Positions 34,197 through 47,538 of a stretch of DNA of 64,000 bases are shown here, in pieces. A program made the translations under genes and the position numbers. Numbering within the stretch: the first letter of the stretch is position 1; each line of letters begins with the position of its first letter. This DNA is from Pocillopora verrucosa (Eukaryota > Cnidaria > Anthozoa > Scleractinia > Pocilloporidae). Location: assembly GCF_036669915.1 (NCBI RefSeq), contig NC_089321.1, positions 15,367,792 through 15,431,791 on the forward strand. Reading direction: 5' to 3'. The notes beneath the pieces are model-generated. The model was given only the letters and a program-made list of their open reading frames with translations, ran no database searches and was not told the DNA's origin.

Positions 34197-35246
34197 AGGG
34201 TAGTACATAAAAAAATCATTTAGAACTAATTTTAAAATTCCTGAAATATTCTCATTTAGGTATTATAAGGCGAATTAAGAAATATTGGTCCCTATGCCAA
34301 ATGACGGGTGCATTGCTAAGTAACAGCTTTGGCATATTAGGAGATCAGAGAGAATTCAGAGAATGTTGTTTAAGGTGGTTGTTACCAGTTTTCATCTTTT
34401 TGATGGTTTGTTACTTTGAAAAAATATAACAAAAAGATTGACCAAGGCCAGTTGAACACATTTACAAGATTGAATGATACAATCATTGGTTATCCAAAAA
34501 TAGGTGTCATTGTGTCACTAGCAGTTTCCATGGCAACGCTTTCATAGCATTATTCAGACGCATTTTTTAGCTTATGGCTCAAATAATTTGAAAACTAACT
34601 CGGTGACCCCATGATTTTTCTTAGTGATTGCTTTTGGCACTTAAAAGGAAAATGCATAAAGATTTTTAAAAAATTCTACGGAGCGGAATTTCAGAAAATT
34701 TAGAAAAAGGGAATTTTCACGCATCGCAAATGTCCTTCCGTAGAATTTGCTAGTTTTTTTTCTGACGATTCCTTTCCAAGTAATTATTATATTGGAACAT
34801 TAAAAAGAAGGGGTCACCATACTATTTTTCATGCAAAAGCTTTCGTGAGTTTAGCAATTCCCACGCACGTTCTCGCGCATCTAAAAATCCGGATTCTATA
34901 AGATCGACAAATGCTCATGATCTGTTACGGCTACCGCTGACAATTGCGTGTGCTCGCGCGAGCTCCTACGGCATCCGATCACAAACGTTCGGAAACGTTT
35001 ACTGCTCAGAAAGTCATTCAGCAGCCGTTAAAGACAGCCCTCCAGGCTCACCTTGAAATATTTACTTCCAACCTCTGACTATATTAGCCATATTTTTATT
35101 GAAAAACAACAGGCGTAAGTTTGAAATGGACTAAATTCCATGGAAAACACGTGTTGGTTGGCGCTTCGATCGGAATGTTTGTTAAGAGATTGTGAGTCTC
35201 CTAATAGGTAAAATGTTATGCCTGAGATTTTTTCGGGCATCGCTCC
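34197..35246. other. Gene-free stretch
   Basis: I see no coding, RNA or repeat feature that I can support. Confidence 0.4.
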
Positions 35247-35756
35247 TTATTCTTCGTTGCTGGTTTTTTCGAAGTGTTTAACTATGGCGGCCAATATCCT
35301 CTTGGTCCGTGTGACTCGTGGTGTCTTCGCCGATGAAGTTGTTAGTGGATTAGACAATATGGCGACTAGTCCTCTTTTTCCAAACCTTGTGTACAGTTTG
35401 TGAAGTTCATCGTAAGAGAGACCACTGTCAGCGATGTTTTGTGCCATTGATCTTTTAATTGGTCCGGTGTCGGTTACGTTGAACAAGTTATCACTGAATG
35501 TTAGAAGAAGTTCGTGGCGTTGATCTAGGTAGAGCATGTTTGCCACTGCGTGGGGAGCACTGATGACACTGGAATTCTCAATTATGTTTTTCCTGGAGAG
35601 GCTTAATGACGATTCAAAAAGAATTTTTCTCAGCGCCCTGACATCCTCTAAAGCATCATGGGCGTCAAATTGTTCCTTGAACAAATGGTTATAAATGCTT
35701 CTTTGGTTTGGTTTGCTGTATGATTCATTGTTGGTACATTCATTGTAGAGAGTAAA
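35247..35756 (-). pseudogene. C-terminal part of a DEDDh-type exonuclease-like protein
   Basis: An open frame of 169 residues to the stop at 35247 begins directly after an in-frame TAA, with no ATG that would give a whole domain. Near its start, FDAHDALEDVRALRKIL carries the H-x(4)-D end of the DEDDh 3'-5' exonuclease fold. A helical tail follows, with MAQNIADSGLSYDELHKLY and TPRVTRTKRILAAIVKHF. The earlier exonuclease motifs (first Asp-x-Glu and second Asp) are absent, so only the last third of the domain is here. It could be the last exon of a gene whose other exons I cannot see, or a remnant of a dispersed multicopy gene. No splice acceptor is clear upstream. Confidence 0.5.
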
Positions 35757-38700
35757 TTATTTAGGTGGGTATTCCCCATGCCAGCATGTAGGGATCCCAA
35801 TACTACCCTTGTGTTGATATCGCTAACAAGAGGACCACAGAGGATTTTACTTCATTTAGGTGACCACAGAAGCTGCATTTAATGCTGAAGATACTACTGA
35901 GACCACTTTGTTTTTCTTCAATAATGTTTACAAGGGATAATGGACCTGTGGGTGAAATAAATGGCCTAGTGATTAAATTCGTTTATTTATGCATAGAAGC
36001 AAATAGTTAGAGGAAAGCAAATACAATTTTTTGAAGATAGGGGAAGTTCAAGATGACGGACGGTAAGATATTGTACTCTGAAAGTCCTAAATGTAATAAC
36101 AATGGTCTAGGATCTATTGCATGGAAGGCTTATTACATTTAGGACCAAATGTTATTACATTTAGGACTTTATTACATTTAGGAGAGTTATTATATTTAGG
36201 AGAGTTATTATATTTAGGCCTTGAACACCTGTAATGGATCCTTTCTAAATCAAAACACGATTTCTCCCAGCAAAGTACAAATACATACGAGTGCTTAGAA
36301 TCACTTACAAAGTTGCTGAAACATTAAATTTTTCAACCTCTTCTAAATTTTTCTTTTCAAGCTAGAATTAGAAACTCGATTTCCGTTTGATACACGCGCA
36401 TGCGATAAACACTAAACCAATATAGGATCTTTTCTTTCTTTATTCCTTTTCCTATTCCTTTTCCTACTCCTTGGGGCGTTCTTATATCGAAGTGGACAAC
36501 TGAAATCGTTACATGAAGAAATTACCTAAGTACTGTGATCATAGCTTAAGAATAATCTCCATTTTGGAAACGAGCACGTGGTAATTAAAAGAACCAAAAT
36601 AAAGTTTACAACGAGCGACGAGTTTCGCTTTGAGTAACGACTACAAGTTAGGTAACATAATCACAAAACAAGTTATTGCTTACTAACGTTCGCGGGTCTT
36701 GCTAACTTTATAGAGGATTACGATCTAACTTGTCTTCTATTCAAAAACGATCTTGATCACACAGGGTCTTATCCTGAACTAAAACGCTAACTATAATTTT
36801 CCGTCTAAAAGGAACTAATCACGGAGGTGTCAATCTAACCGGGAAATATTTCGCAGCTTTCCTCGGAAGCGGTTACATTTAGCTTCAACGGAAGTAGTTA
36901 CACCTCTTATTTCTTTAATTCTATCTCCATGCCCTCGTTAAGTTAAACTATTCCCCCTCTTCTCCCCAAATAATGTTGTATCGTGATTTCGTGATCTTCA
37001 AGCCACATACAGACAACATTAAATTGGGGAGGGGGTCTTGTCAATAATTTAGAGTGTGGTAGGAATAGGAGTATTACTCTACACATAAATAGAACTTTCC
37101 AAACATGATGCGTCAACTATTAATAATGCTGGTTGTAAATATTGGATGAAACAAGAAGCCAAATCTTGTCAAACATATTTAGGAACCGCGAACCGCTATT
37201 TATGCATTACCCTTTCATTTCTTTAGGGGTTGCAAGTTATCGAATAGAGCTAATTAAGCTAGTCAGGAATTAATAATGGGCTTTAAAAAAAAGAAACCGA
37301 AACGAAACAAAAACAGACAACCAAAAATTCATGAACCGAAATAACAGGCTCTTTGTCGTTATATACAAACATCGAATGTTTTAACCAACTTCGATCAAGA
37401 GTTTTCTTGCTTTAATGCAATATGAAGAACTGTGTAGTTAAACCAAAAAACTTCGCAAATTACATTAACTGTTGCTCAAGCGAAAAAAAAGAAAAAAATA
37501 CACTGCTGTTTCAAACAAATTGGATGTTTTGGATTGACACGCAGTTTACTTTGTTGCTGCTCTGACCTGAAGGCTCATTTTTCCAGTAAAAGTGGGAAAG
37601 AGGTTCATGTGAAATCAATTTTGGCTAGGTTTCGCGTGGAGTTTGTGGCGTGGCTCGAGCCATCGGAAGTTGAGTCTGATTTTCTTCACTTTGAGAACGG
37701 GAATTTTCTTACGTAGCCGTAACCCGCCAAAAACTTTTTCACTCGCCTCTAAGCCATTTCTACAAAAATCGTGACCAGTGCTACCTTTCAAGCAATTTTC
37801 CTGCTTAAAGTCGTAATTTCAGCCATAGGTCGTTCATCAATTAGTCCCACTCTATCCTCAAGGAGATCTTGGAACAGTCCAAACGTATGTAGACTATCTA
37901 AAGTGATCTCAAGAGATGTTCAGCTTATACTTATGAGAATTAATTTCCCTCTAAAATGCTTCTAAGTGTGGCAAATGTATGTATTCATTGCAATCTAAAC
38001 CTCATTCCTAAACTCATCACGAGTATTGCAAGGTCTTACGATGATTCCTCGATATTGCACTGCGCACCCTGTACTGCGTATAAAAATCACATATAGAGGC
38101 GATAAGCGCACGCATTCCGAGAACACGGTATTGTTTTTTCAATCAATGGACAAGGTAAAGATGTACGAAAATCTTTAGCTCTTGAACGAGCACGGTGACC
38201 AATATCTTTTGGATTGCATAACTTTGGTGCACAAGTTATCCCCTATTAATTTGAGAAAATAAAATAACGCTGATCGAAGAAAAAAAGGGAACAGCTAAAG
38301 TGTGCATGAAGTCCGTCACTGGAGGATGCAAAATAAGACTTAGAACGCAAAGACACTAGCAATCTATTGAGTCGATGTCATTTAAAATTCTGTGATTTTT
38401 TCTGAAATTATATATGAAATGGTTTCATACGCTCGAAATTTTCTGCCTATCAAGCTTTTTCTTCCAAGTTTTACTTTAAAAATCCTTGCTTCCAACTACC
38501 GTAAAATGTGCCGATAAATGACACGCATAATTTGTGACAGAAAGGGCACAAACAGGCATAAATGTCAATATTCGCAATATTGAGACGATGTTTGCTATTT
38601 TCATTACAAAAGGCGGTTGAACAGGACAACCCTCTTTAACGGTCTAAATGTAATTAACTGTCTCAATGGCGTAAACTGGCTCAAGGATTATCGAAGATTA

Positions 38701-39065
38701 TGTAAAAGTTTGTGCAGCGAAAAGGTAATCCGAAAGAGGAGACAAAACAAGAAAGGTAGAAATTAAGTACTAAACAAGTCAGCTAGCGAGCCTCCATTTC
38801 AGGAGTCCTTTTATTAACATGCTTTGTGCAACCACTCTTACATAGCCCTTCCCGTAGACTGGTTTAATGAGTAATGCTTCTTAACTTGACCTCCTTTTTT
38901 CTTGTGCTTAAAAGCGCCAATCATAAAACATTATAACTATTATAACATGATAACTAAAAATAAAGCCTATTGAGAAAAAAAAAGCTAGGGTCTAACTAAA
39001 ACAGCATCGATAACTTCTCGTGTAACCATAAAATTTTCGCATTACGATGCTCTGTCTCTGCTTTC
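35757..39065. other. Intergenic stretch with a short tandem repeat
   Basis: This is the 3.3-kb gap before the second peptidase gene. A tandem repeat of about 15-18 bp lies at 36130-36220. No exon is supported; open frames at 37534-37965 (plus) have no ATG context, domain or splice support. Confidence 0.45.
36130..36220 (+). repeat. Short tandem repeat, TTATTACATTTAGGA unit
   Basis: About five copies with 15-18-bp spacing; the last two read TTATTATATTTAGG. One inverted copy (GTCCTAAATGTAATAAC) lies at 36084-36100, so the block can fold back. Confidence 0.8.
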
Positions 39066-42000
39066 TTAGGCAGACAGCAGTGGCTGTAATATTTTTGCCG
39101 CAGAAGATATCGCCTCTACTACCAGTGTCATCTGCATTTTTACTTCATTTATGCTTCCTTCCTCGAATGCCTTCAAAACCCCAGGGAAGGGTGAGTTTGT
39201 GCTCAAAAACAAATGTCTGAAAAGAAAAATATCTGAGAGCATTGAAGAACTGATAAATGCCTTCTCGATTTGCACCATCTGATCATTGACCATGCGCACT
39301 TGTAATGGGTCAGCAGTATCCGAGTTCAGTTTTGACTTTGATCGTTCGAAAGCTTGGCTGGCTTTCATGAAGTCGTAAACTGCTTTTTGAATGTACCCAG
39401 TCGGAAGTGTTTCGTTATTCATTTTTGTGGGAAGCGCTTTATAACCAGCTAGTAGGGTATTTGCATAACGCTTGACATCGAATGGTAAAATAGAGATGTC
39501 TGACAGTTCTATCAGCAAGCCTCCTTCAAATTTTGTAACAGCCTCGTGAAACTCAAATTTAGGATCGATGAATGTTTTCATCCAGTAAAAGTTGTCTTCT
39601 TGCGTGTGATAGACAGGGTACAGTTCCATTTCAGGCCCATAGAAATAGCTGAAATCGGCGGAAGGTATCCCCAGATACATATAAAAAGGCAAGTAATCAC
39701 TGAGAAAAAGGTAAGGTACAACATAGGGCTCGCTGGGATTGTTGAATGAAGGCATTCTTTCCACCATTATGTCATAAAGGCTTGTTTTATTCCCATGTGC
39801 GTTGGGATCTTTGACTTTCTTGGCCCAATCAAATATGGCTGTCGAGAGAAGGGGGCAATTTTGGGTTGCCAATACGTAATTGCCACCAACAGCCACGTCT
39901 GTGTTCAAATAAACAACGGCTCTATCGGATAGAATCTTCTGATTTTGTTCTACCCATTCTATTGAGCCAATCAGACCAAACTCCTCCGCCCCCCAACTAC
40001 AGAACTTCAAGGTTCGTCGAGGCCTCCATCCTTCTCGAAGCATCTTGCTGACAGCGCGCGATATTTCCAATAGAGCTGCGGTGCCACTTGAAGGGTCAGC
40101 GGCTCCCAAAAACCAAGCATCTCGATGACTGCCGATTAATACGTATCTGTCTGGTTCCTCACGACCATAAACTGTTCCTATCACATTATAGATGGATTTT
40201 ATTTTTACTACGTTATTGACAGAAAGTCGCACAATGGTGTCAGAGCTGTTGAGACCTGTGGCATTCCTAAAAGGGACGTTAAGTTCTTTTCGCCATTCTT
40301 CTGGAACCAAGTTGCCTGCAAATACGAAAAGGAATGTTTTGGGCTCGATTCCATTTCTCCAAACGAAAGCAAGGATTAAACGACATAAAAAATAGCAGTG
40401 ATACATGATTAGAGAAAAAGTTTCTCTTAAATGTTTTTGGAAAATAGAAATTCAGTGGTACTTGTCATGCAGTTGGAAAGTTAAAAAAATTGAGGATGAT
40501 AAGTTTTCTCCTTTACTATTTTTTCGAGTTCGAAGTCAAATTCTTCTCTTACTTTGAAGGTGACTAAGCAACTTTAGTGCATCATTGTAAGAGATTGGTT
40601 GAGTTGGTATTGCTGCGAAGGCCGTCAAATTTTTGGGTCCTCGGTACATTCCTTCAATAGAGGGTATTCTGCGAGTCAGTGGGTCACCAAAGTTTGCGGC
40701 CTCTGGTTTCTCAAACACAGCATCGCCAGAGATTTTTGACGTATACGGATAGGTATCATTTGGTCTGGATGAGTGCACATCTGGAAATACCAGTGCTCCA
40801 ATAGCGCCGAGGCTGACTGCCAAGTCAGTCTGTAATGGAAGGGAAGAATTTTCAGAACAATCAGTCCATGTTAACTTAACATTGATTTCGCAGCCAACGA
40901 AGTACCTCTATTTATCAACAAAAGTGAGTGCAACGCATAAAATGGACGATATATTTAAATGGACAACAACAGCGGCATCGTTCATCATCCACCATTTAGC
41001 TTAAATGATCCTATTATGGATTAATGATAAAAGGTGACGCTCCTTTTCAGAACATTCGTCCTTCTTTGGGCGTTCTATCTGCCTCGCCCTTCAGGCCGGA
41101 TTATGTGTTCTATTTCCCTCCAGCTCTTTAAATGGTCTCCCTCTCTGTCCCTTCACCCTTTGGATTTTATTGATTTTAGACAGGGAGGGGGGGGGAGGGG
41201 GGCTGTTTCAGCTGACTGCCTCTCAAACTACATAGCTAATCAATGTTCATATGTTATATAACACCTTTAACCCGAAATCCGCGTGAAACCATACAGGTTC
41301 TCCAATCACGAAAAGAAGTACAAAATGGCAGTCACTCGATATTACCTTTTGATTCAATTTGATCCAGCGCGCAAAAACTTTGCTTGTTTCGTTTTAATAA
41401 ATTTTTTAAACAAAGCTTGAAGTACTTTTACTAGTTATAGGTCTCATCAGGAGATGAGCTTGACGGGTCATAATTATTTGTTCCAGAAGGGGAAGAAAAG
41501 GAAATAATTTCCTTTTTGGAATATATATATTTTTTTATTTGATGTATCGTTTAACTACATTGGGTCGTGCACCATGACTGCTTGCTTGAAATAAAGTTTG
41601 CGTGTACTTACCCGTGCGTAGATCCCTCTTGCAATGACAATTTTGTTTGTTAGAGACACATTAGTGCGATTTAAGAGAAGATTGATGTCATCCTCGGATC
41701 CTGCCTTTATAAAAACGAGTTCACCCTCTACAGTTCCGTTTGGTGAGTATGCAAAATACGGAAAATAGTCAAATGCTTTCTTGGCTTTAGGCTCAGGTTT
41801 TGCCTGCAAAATGGTACAACGGAAAGAAAAGGATAAATATAAAATTCAAAAATATAATATATCATGATATGGACAAAAACTAATTATTTGTTTCGTTGCG
41901 TTCAATAAATCGTTTCTTGGAAACGCGAGCCTTAACGTCCATGGAATAATAAGTTTTAGGTGCGTTTTCTATAAGCATTATCCTAACATTATAAATCGCT

Positions 42001-44602
42001 ATGTACGAGGAAGATATTTATTTCTTCCTAAGTGCTTAGATGTGGCCGTGTTTGACATTGTTTTGTTTGCTATAGTTGAATTTTCTTTCCTTTATTGCTT
42101 TGCTCTTTTAACCATTCATCGAAAAAAAGGGCTCTGAATGCCAATGTATCATACCGAGAGAGGATGATATCCCAGCAGAGTATTTTAATACGATAATGCA
42201 CCAATTGGAATAGTCGCTTGCCTTTAATTTTCCCAGAATTGTCAGCTTTTTAGTTCCGTTGACGACAACCTCTACTTTGTTTGGATTGTCTTCTTGAGGG
42301 AGAGAGAGTGGCACTTCGTACTCCGGCATTTCCACTTCGTCGAACCCATATATCCTCCATTTATCCGCTATGTGTTCTGCAAGGTCTCGTTGACGCTGCG
42401 ATCCAGCCATATGGGGCTCTGACGTGATGAACCTGTATTGTGGTGGATCAAATGAGCGATAACAGTGCTGAACGTGCTATTAACCCTTTACCCCCAATAT
42501 CTGATTATTAATTCTCCCTTCTAGCTGCTGCACATTTCCTTGTATCTAAGTTAACGAGAATTTGGTGTCAGATCGAGGTAATAACTTTGACCTGATAAGT
42601 ATGAACATTCTCGTGACCTGTTTGCTAGATTTTGTTTCGACATTATGCGGAAAAGATACTTGTTAATCACTTCTGGAAGTTAAAGGGTTGATTAACGGGT
42701 CATTTTTAAGCATACGTAGATTGGATAGGTTAGTCTGTGACTACGTCACGTACAGAGCCGGGTTAAAAATTCGAAAAGGCAGCTATATTAACCCCTTGGC
42801 TCCCAGAAATGGTGAACACGCTACTTCTCCTCATAATATCTACACATTATCCAGCAAGCAGGTAATGAGAATACTCAAACTTATTAGGTTAAAGTTGTCA
42901 TCTTGATCTAACATCAAATTCTCCCAGCTGCCTCACAAGGAAATGTGTAGCAGCTAAATGGGAGAATCAACAATCAGGTCATGGGAGTGAAAAGGTTAAC
43001 TGGGTTAGGCCTTCTATCCACAAAACACCGGGGGAATCTGTCGCCGAAAACGAAGCGTTTTGAAAACACCGGCTAGAATGGATAAATTTGAAATCTTCTC
43101 GAGAAATTTTTGTAAACGAAAACGAAAACACCGACGTCACGCACTTGACCGATCTTTTAACCCGAGGCCTCCTCAAATGACAATTTCAAAGTGGCGGACA
43201 ACGTAATTGCTGCAACTTTATTTTCGTCTGTTTTAGCTTTATTTTCGTCTGTTTTAATGATTCCGCTCCATCACGTGAATAGGATAGTTCATCTTATCAA
43301 CGGTGTTCTACTTTCGATCTTTTTGCAACATTTTGTTAAGATTATTAACGAATTTTCTGCTGCAACTGTACAACTAACAGATATTACAACAATTTACAAA
43401 ACGACGCTCACAACCGGCGAGGAGAGCACGCATGCTCAAAGGTGCATTCAATCGTTTATCACGTGGCTCATCGTTGTAATGTGAAAGCAAATATTTTCAT
43501 CTTTTCCTGTGTGGACGCAGATCTTTTGATGCAGATAAAATTAAAAACGCCGTTTTCAAATTTAACCGGCACAGTGCGGGTGTAGTCTGTATTTGCATTG
43601 AAACAGAGAATGCCCACCTAAGGGGTAAGCTACGAAAAGTCGTAACTCGTTTACAGATGCGCTTACCGTCACAAATACTGCACGGAATTGATCTTTACTA
43701 ACACTGAAAATTGTCTGTTGAAGACAATTTAAGTTTTAAGTTCCTCATCCTTTGCAACTTTTAGTTTTGGTTGGCATCAATTCTTTGTGAACGGAAATAA
43801 CTCGATTTACCTTTCAATATCTAAGTCAGACTCGTTACCATAGCTTGCAAAGCATTTGGTTTATGTTTTATCAAACTAAATCAAAAGAAAAATATTTATT
43901 ATTTGAAAAGAAAACACGTTATTCAATGGCTCTGTATTCCCTTTTCTAGTTGCGAAATACATGGTTTAAGGGGGTTGTTTGACCTTAGTTCCCCAAAATA
44001 ACATTGTTTGGAAGACAAAAATCATGTCGGCTTGTAATCGAATGGATATTTCAGTTGGTATCCCTCAAGAGGATTGTTAAACCAAACATTAAAAAAAAAT
44101 CACTATACTTACGATTGCCTTTAAAGACAGCTGTGGCAGTGTTTAGGTGAATTATAAAAATTGGAGTGAAGTTATGCTTAAACATTTATTTTTTAATCGC
44201 TTTATGTTTCCTATCACCCAGATATGTATTTTGTCAAAAAAGTCTGTGGAACCCTCCATGATATCATCATCAAGGCGATAAACAATGCGAGTAGATCCCT
44301 TTGTTTCTTAAACCTTTAGCATAGGTAAAGAGAATTAAGGAAAGCTCTCACCTGAGATTTTCTTCGATATTTTTGGCCTTTACTTCCTCTTGAAACATGT
44401 CATGGTACTTTTCCTTCGGTTTCTTACCGTTTCCATCTCTTCCATCGCCTGAACGGCATATTACAGTATTTTTCTCAGCCTTCATTGCGAAATACCCAAT
44501 AAGAAATGCCGCAACTGAGAAAAGAACAACCAAAAGAACGACAATGAAGACTTCTCGGCGTCGTGTTGATCGCCTTCTAACTCCTGAAATTTCGAGCTCC
44601 AT
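39066..44602 (-). CDS. NAALADase-like M28 peptidase, upstream tandem copy
   Basis: Exons are 44352-44602, 42222-42432, 41612-41803, 40553-40829 and 39066-40315, giving 2181 nt or 726 residues, close to the roughly 750 of the glutamate carboxypeptidase II family. The ATG at 44602 follows no in-frame alternative and precedes RRRSTRRREVF and a membrane helix (residues about 17-40). Exon 5 holds the M28 zinc site: His about 374 and Asp about 384 in HRDAWFLGAADPSSG, Glu-Glu in GAEEFGL, Asp in LNTDVAVGG and His in YHTQED. Expected role: extracellular or lumenal carboxypeptidase on acidic peptides; the substrate is not inferable. Intron 2 has a GC donor (AAAG|GCAAGC), whereas the tandem copy has GT there. 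Exon 5 and its flanks are nearly identical to the other copy, pointing to recent duplication or gene conversion. Confidence 0.85.
42480..42689 (-). mobile_element. MITE-like repeat with TTAACCCTTT ends, first copy
   Basis: About 210 bp runs from TTAACCCTTTACCCCC to GTTAAAGGGTT. Its interior (ATTCTCCCTTCTAGCTGCTG, CACATTTCCTTGT) is the reverse complement of the second copy at 42788-42999. It is non-coding and sits in intron 1 of the upstream peptidase gene. Confidence 0.65.
42788..42999 (+). mobile_element. MITE-like repeat with TTAACCCTTT-type ends, second copy
   Basis: This is the same family as 42480-42689, inverted and 98 bp away. It begins TTAACCCCTTGGCTCCCAG and ends GTGAAAAGGTTAA. An interior piece (CAAGGAAATGTGTAGCAGCT) matches the first copy inverted. 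Together the pair can form a long hairpin in the pre-mRNA. Confidence 0.65.
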
Positions 44603-44812
44603 TTTGGCTTTGTTGACATTCAAACTTCGAAGTTTGAACTTCTTAATTCGTTCAAACGCACTGCGAAATATTTTCCTTTCGTCGAAGACTCAACCGCATA
44701 TCTTTGTGACAGACCTGTCAAATGAAATGAGTGCACAGTATTACAATTTTAATTAAAGTTTTAAAGTATTCAAGTGCTATGAGGCAAATAGCGTTCTGTG
44801 CGTTGGAAATTT

Positions 44813-44952
44813 TCAGCAACTGAGCAATTTTATGAGTTTGTCAAGATCGTCGAATTTGTAGATTGGGGTAAATGGATCCTTGTCGTAACTTTCCTTCAAC
44901 TGACAAAACGTCATATCGACTGGTCTTCCGTTTACTTTCGGTTCCCCCGTTC
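44813..44952 (-). CDS. Possible orphan terminal exon, unknown protein
   Basis: After a plausible acceptor (TTGTTAAAAG, exon from 44952) an open frame reads GTGEPKVNGRPVDMTFCQLK, then ESYDKDPFTPIYKFDDLDKL and a short end before TGA at 44813. The composition looks like real protein rather than AT-rich noise. I do not recognise the family and see no partner exon upstream on the minus strand. It may be a last exon or a decayed fragment. Confidence 0.25.
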
Positions 44953-47252
44953 CTTTTAACAATAATAATCGAGTGTTTTCGAATAAACACAACACCAGCA
45001 ATCGAGAAGCGTGAGTGAATGTGAGAGAAAAAGCCTATCAAATGATTTAGTTGGCGGGGAATGCAAAGTTGCACGAAAGAAAATCATCTAATCCTTTTTA
45101 ACTCAGGAGAAGTTTTGAACGGTCTTTAGACTGATATAACACATTTTGACCGCCTAAGCCATAACGAAGATGAATGTACAACACAAAACACTATAAGCTA
45201 CGCTTAAAGACCGAGGATCAAATTGAGTTGTTTGACTTCTACACTCAACAACCTTGTTATCAAAATAAACTTTCCCACGGTTTTTCTTTCTACTGTTTAC
45301 ACGACCTTCCTTTGGACCTCCATATCAAGTTATAGCTCTTTTTCTTCAAGTTTGAATAATCTGAACTACTTTTCTAAGTGCGTGTGAATAACAACTGAAA
45401 ATTCCTTTAAAATTATGAGCAATTCTAGCCAGTAACTCTTCGAGCCAAAAATTCTTTAATTGCTGTCGCACAATAACTTCTGGCTATCTTTCTTAATAAA
45501 ATCTCTCCCGTCTTATAAAGTTATTACTCATATGCTATAATTAGTCATAGACACCTTGTTAAGTGTGGAAAATTCCGGAAATATATATGTACCCAACGTT
45601 TTAAAAACAGCCTTTTTTATCGATCGGTTTAAGATATGCACAGTAAATTGTAAATGGACAAGAAATTAAAAATTTCCAATCCATAAGCGTTTATTTTCAA
45701 ATGTTTTAATTAATTTCATCGTCTTGAAACTTTTCATATGTTTTTTTGTAATCAAATGAATAGACACATTAGATTATCATTATTATCATTATCATTATTT
45801 TTATTATTATTAATTTCACAATATTTATCGCAACTCTTTTGTTTCCTTGCCTTCTGTAGCAATTTCTTATATAAAAAATATAGAAAATTAGACGAATATC
45901 TAGAAAATGAGACAAGATTTGAATAAAGCAGATATAAGCTTCTTTCCTGTAGATAGATTTAGATTTGCTAGACAATTTAGCCTTTCCAAGTTCCTCAGTC
46001 ACGATACATAGAAAACGTAGGTCCGAGCGATTTCTTTCTCTCCTTGGTCATCATGGTTATGCAAAATAAGTTTCATTAAAAGAAATAGTAAAAAGAAAGA
46101 AACGCATGTGTCGGGAAATTCTTTTTACCCTGTAAATAAATAATTAAAGCTTCTTTAGCTGAGATAGGGCCCTCGATTCTAACCAGTATTATTCGTACCA
46201 GGAATAAATCAGTGAGTTAAGGGATGCAATCCAAACCCGCGAAATAATTTATCAATACCATATGGAGGCGGAATTCAACTTAAATTTTTCACTTTTTTTT
46301 TCGATTTTCGAGTCAGCTCTTAATGTGTTGCAATAAACGGCAAAATTAAAACCGATGCTGTTTAAAGTTGTATTATTTTGTTCAAGAAAGTACTCTCGTT
46401 GCTAAATATTTCATTATTTTTTTCTTTTGTAGCGTTTTCATCTAATTCACAGCTACGAATGGAGTTCTTGCGGTTACTTAAAAATTAGGCTTAAATATGT
46501 ATGAATGAAAAGTTTAAATATGGTCAAACACCAGGGGAAGCAGTTTAGCAGTAATTCTGACCATGTTTGAACAGCAGCTAAAAAAGGAAAGAATCATTTC
46601 TCGCTTACTCTTTGTTTTAAAAGATGTCCCTCGCGTTTGGTAAACGTGCTCTCCTTCCTTAACTTGTTTAATTGATACAAGGAAGACTCGACAATTAGTT
46701 TTTGCATATTCAGTGTCGATTGATTATCTACTCACAATATTTGTTCTCCAACCCCCTTGTGCTAATATCGTTTTTATGTTTACTTTTAATATGTCAGCTA
46801 TGCAAAGAAATATTGCGCTAAGTGATTAGTTTGTAAAGGTCTTTTGATGCTATTTAGTTAGAACATCCTTCTAAAATGATGGCAATAAAAAAAATTCCAA
46901 CCAAAATAATTAGATAATTGCAGGGAGACCATTTTTCTTCGCGCGCACTCTTCGATAGGAACTGTCATCTGCATTGGGCAGAAATTCTACCCAAATGGTA
47001 TTATCGCTTCGGATTTATCCGCTCAATTCATAAACATGTTGTATCAAAGACTGTCAAACAATGACAATCCATGGACAAGAAAATGTAATAAAAAAATGAA
47101 AATCTAACCAAGCGTGTGGGAATAATCCATCGCTTAACAGGAGGGAGGAAGAAGAAGTAAAATTAAAGGGTAAAGAGAAAGCGAAAGACCTGTGTTTACA
47201 TTGTCACAAATGTTAATTGACAGAAGACAAATAGGAATGAGAAATTCATACC

Positions 47253-47397
47253 AAATTGAACATCTTCGCTGTCATAGCAACGTGCGCTTGGTATACACGG
47301 AAGCGAATTCAGCAAGGCCATGATGCTTAAGCGTGCACCATACGAAGAATTTTGCACTGAATTTAGAATAAAAATCGCACCGTAAACATTCCAGCCA
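47253..47397 (-). CDS. Possible orphan internal exon, unknown protein
   Basis: It is bounded by a good acceptor (TTTGCATTTTTAG) and a donor (TTTG|GTATGA). The frame reads GWNVYGAIFILNSVQNSSYG and then ARLSIMALLNSLPCIPSARC before YDSEDVQF. Balanced composition and both splice sites suggest an exon, but no other exons of the same gene are found nearby and I do not recognise it. Confidence 0.25.
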
Positions 47398-47499
47398 CTA
47401 AAAATGCAAATCGATCGACAGAAGCACACAGAATTAGTTAAGGCAGATCTCTTGTTCTGTTCGTCAATTCATTAATACTTACACAATCTATTTTGCTAA

Positions 47500-47505
47500 T
47501 CGCTC

Positions 47506-47538
<33 letters not shown>

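Noticed and set aside
37534-37716. 60-residue plus-strand frame
   Set aside because: It does not start with ATG and has no domain, splice sites or neighbouring exons.
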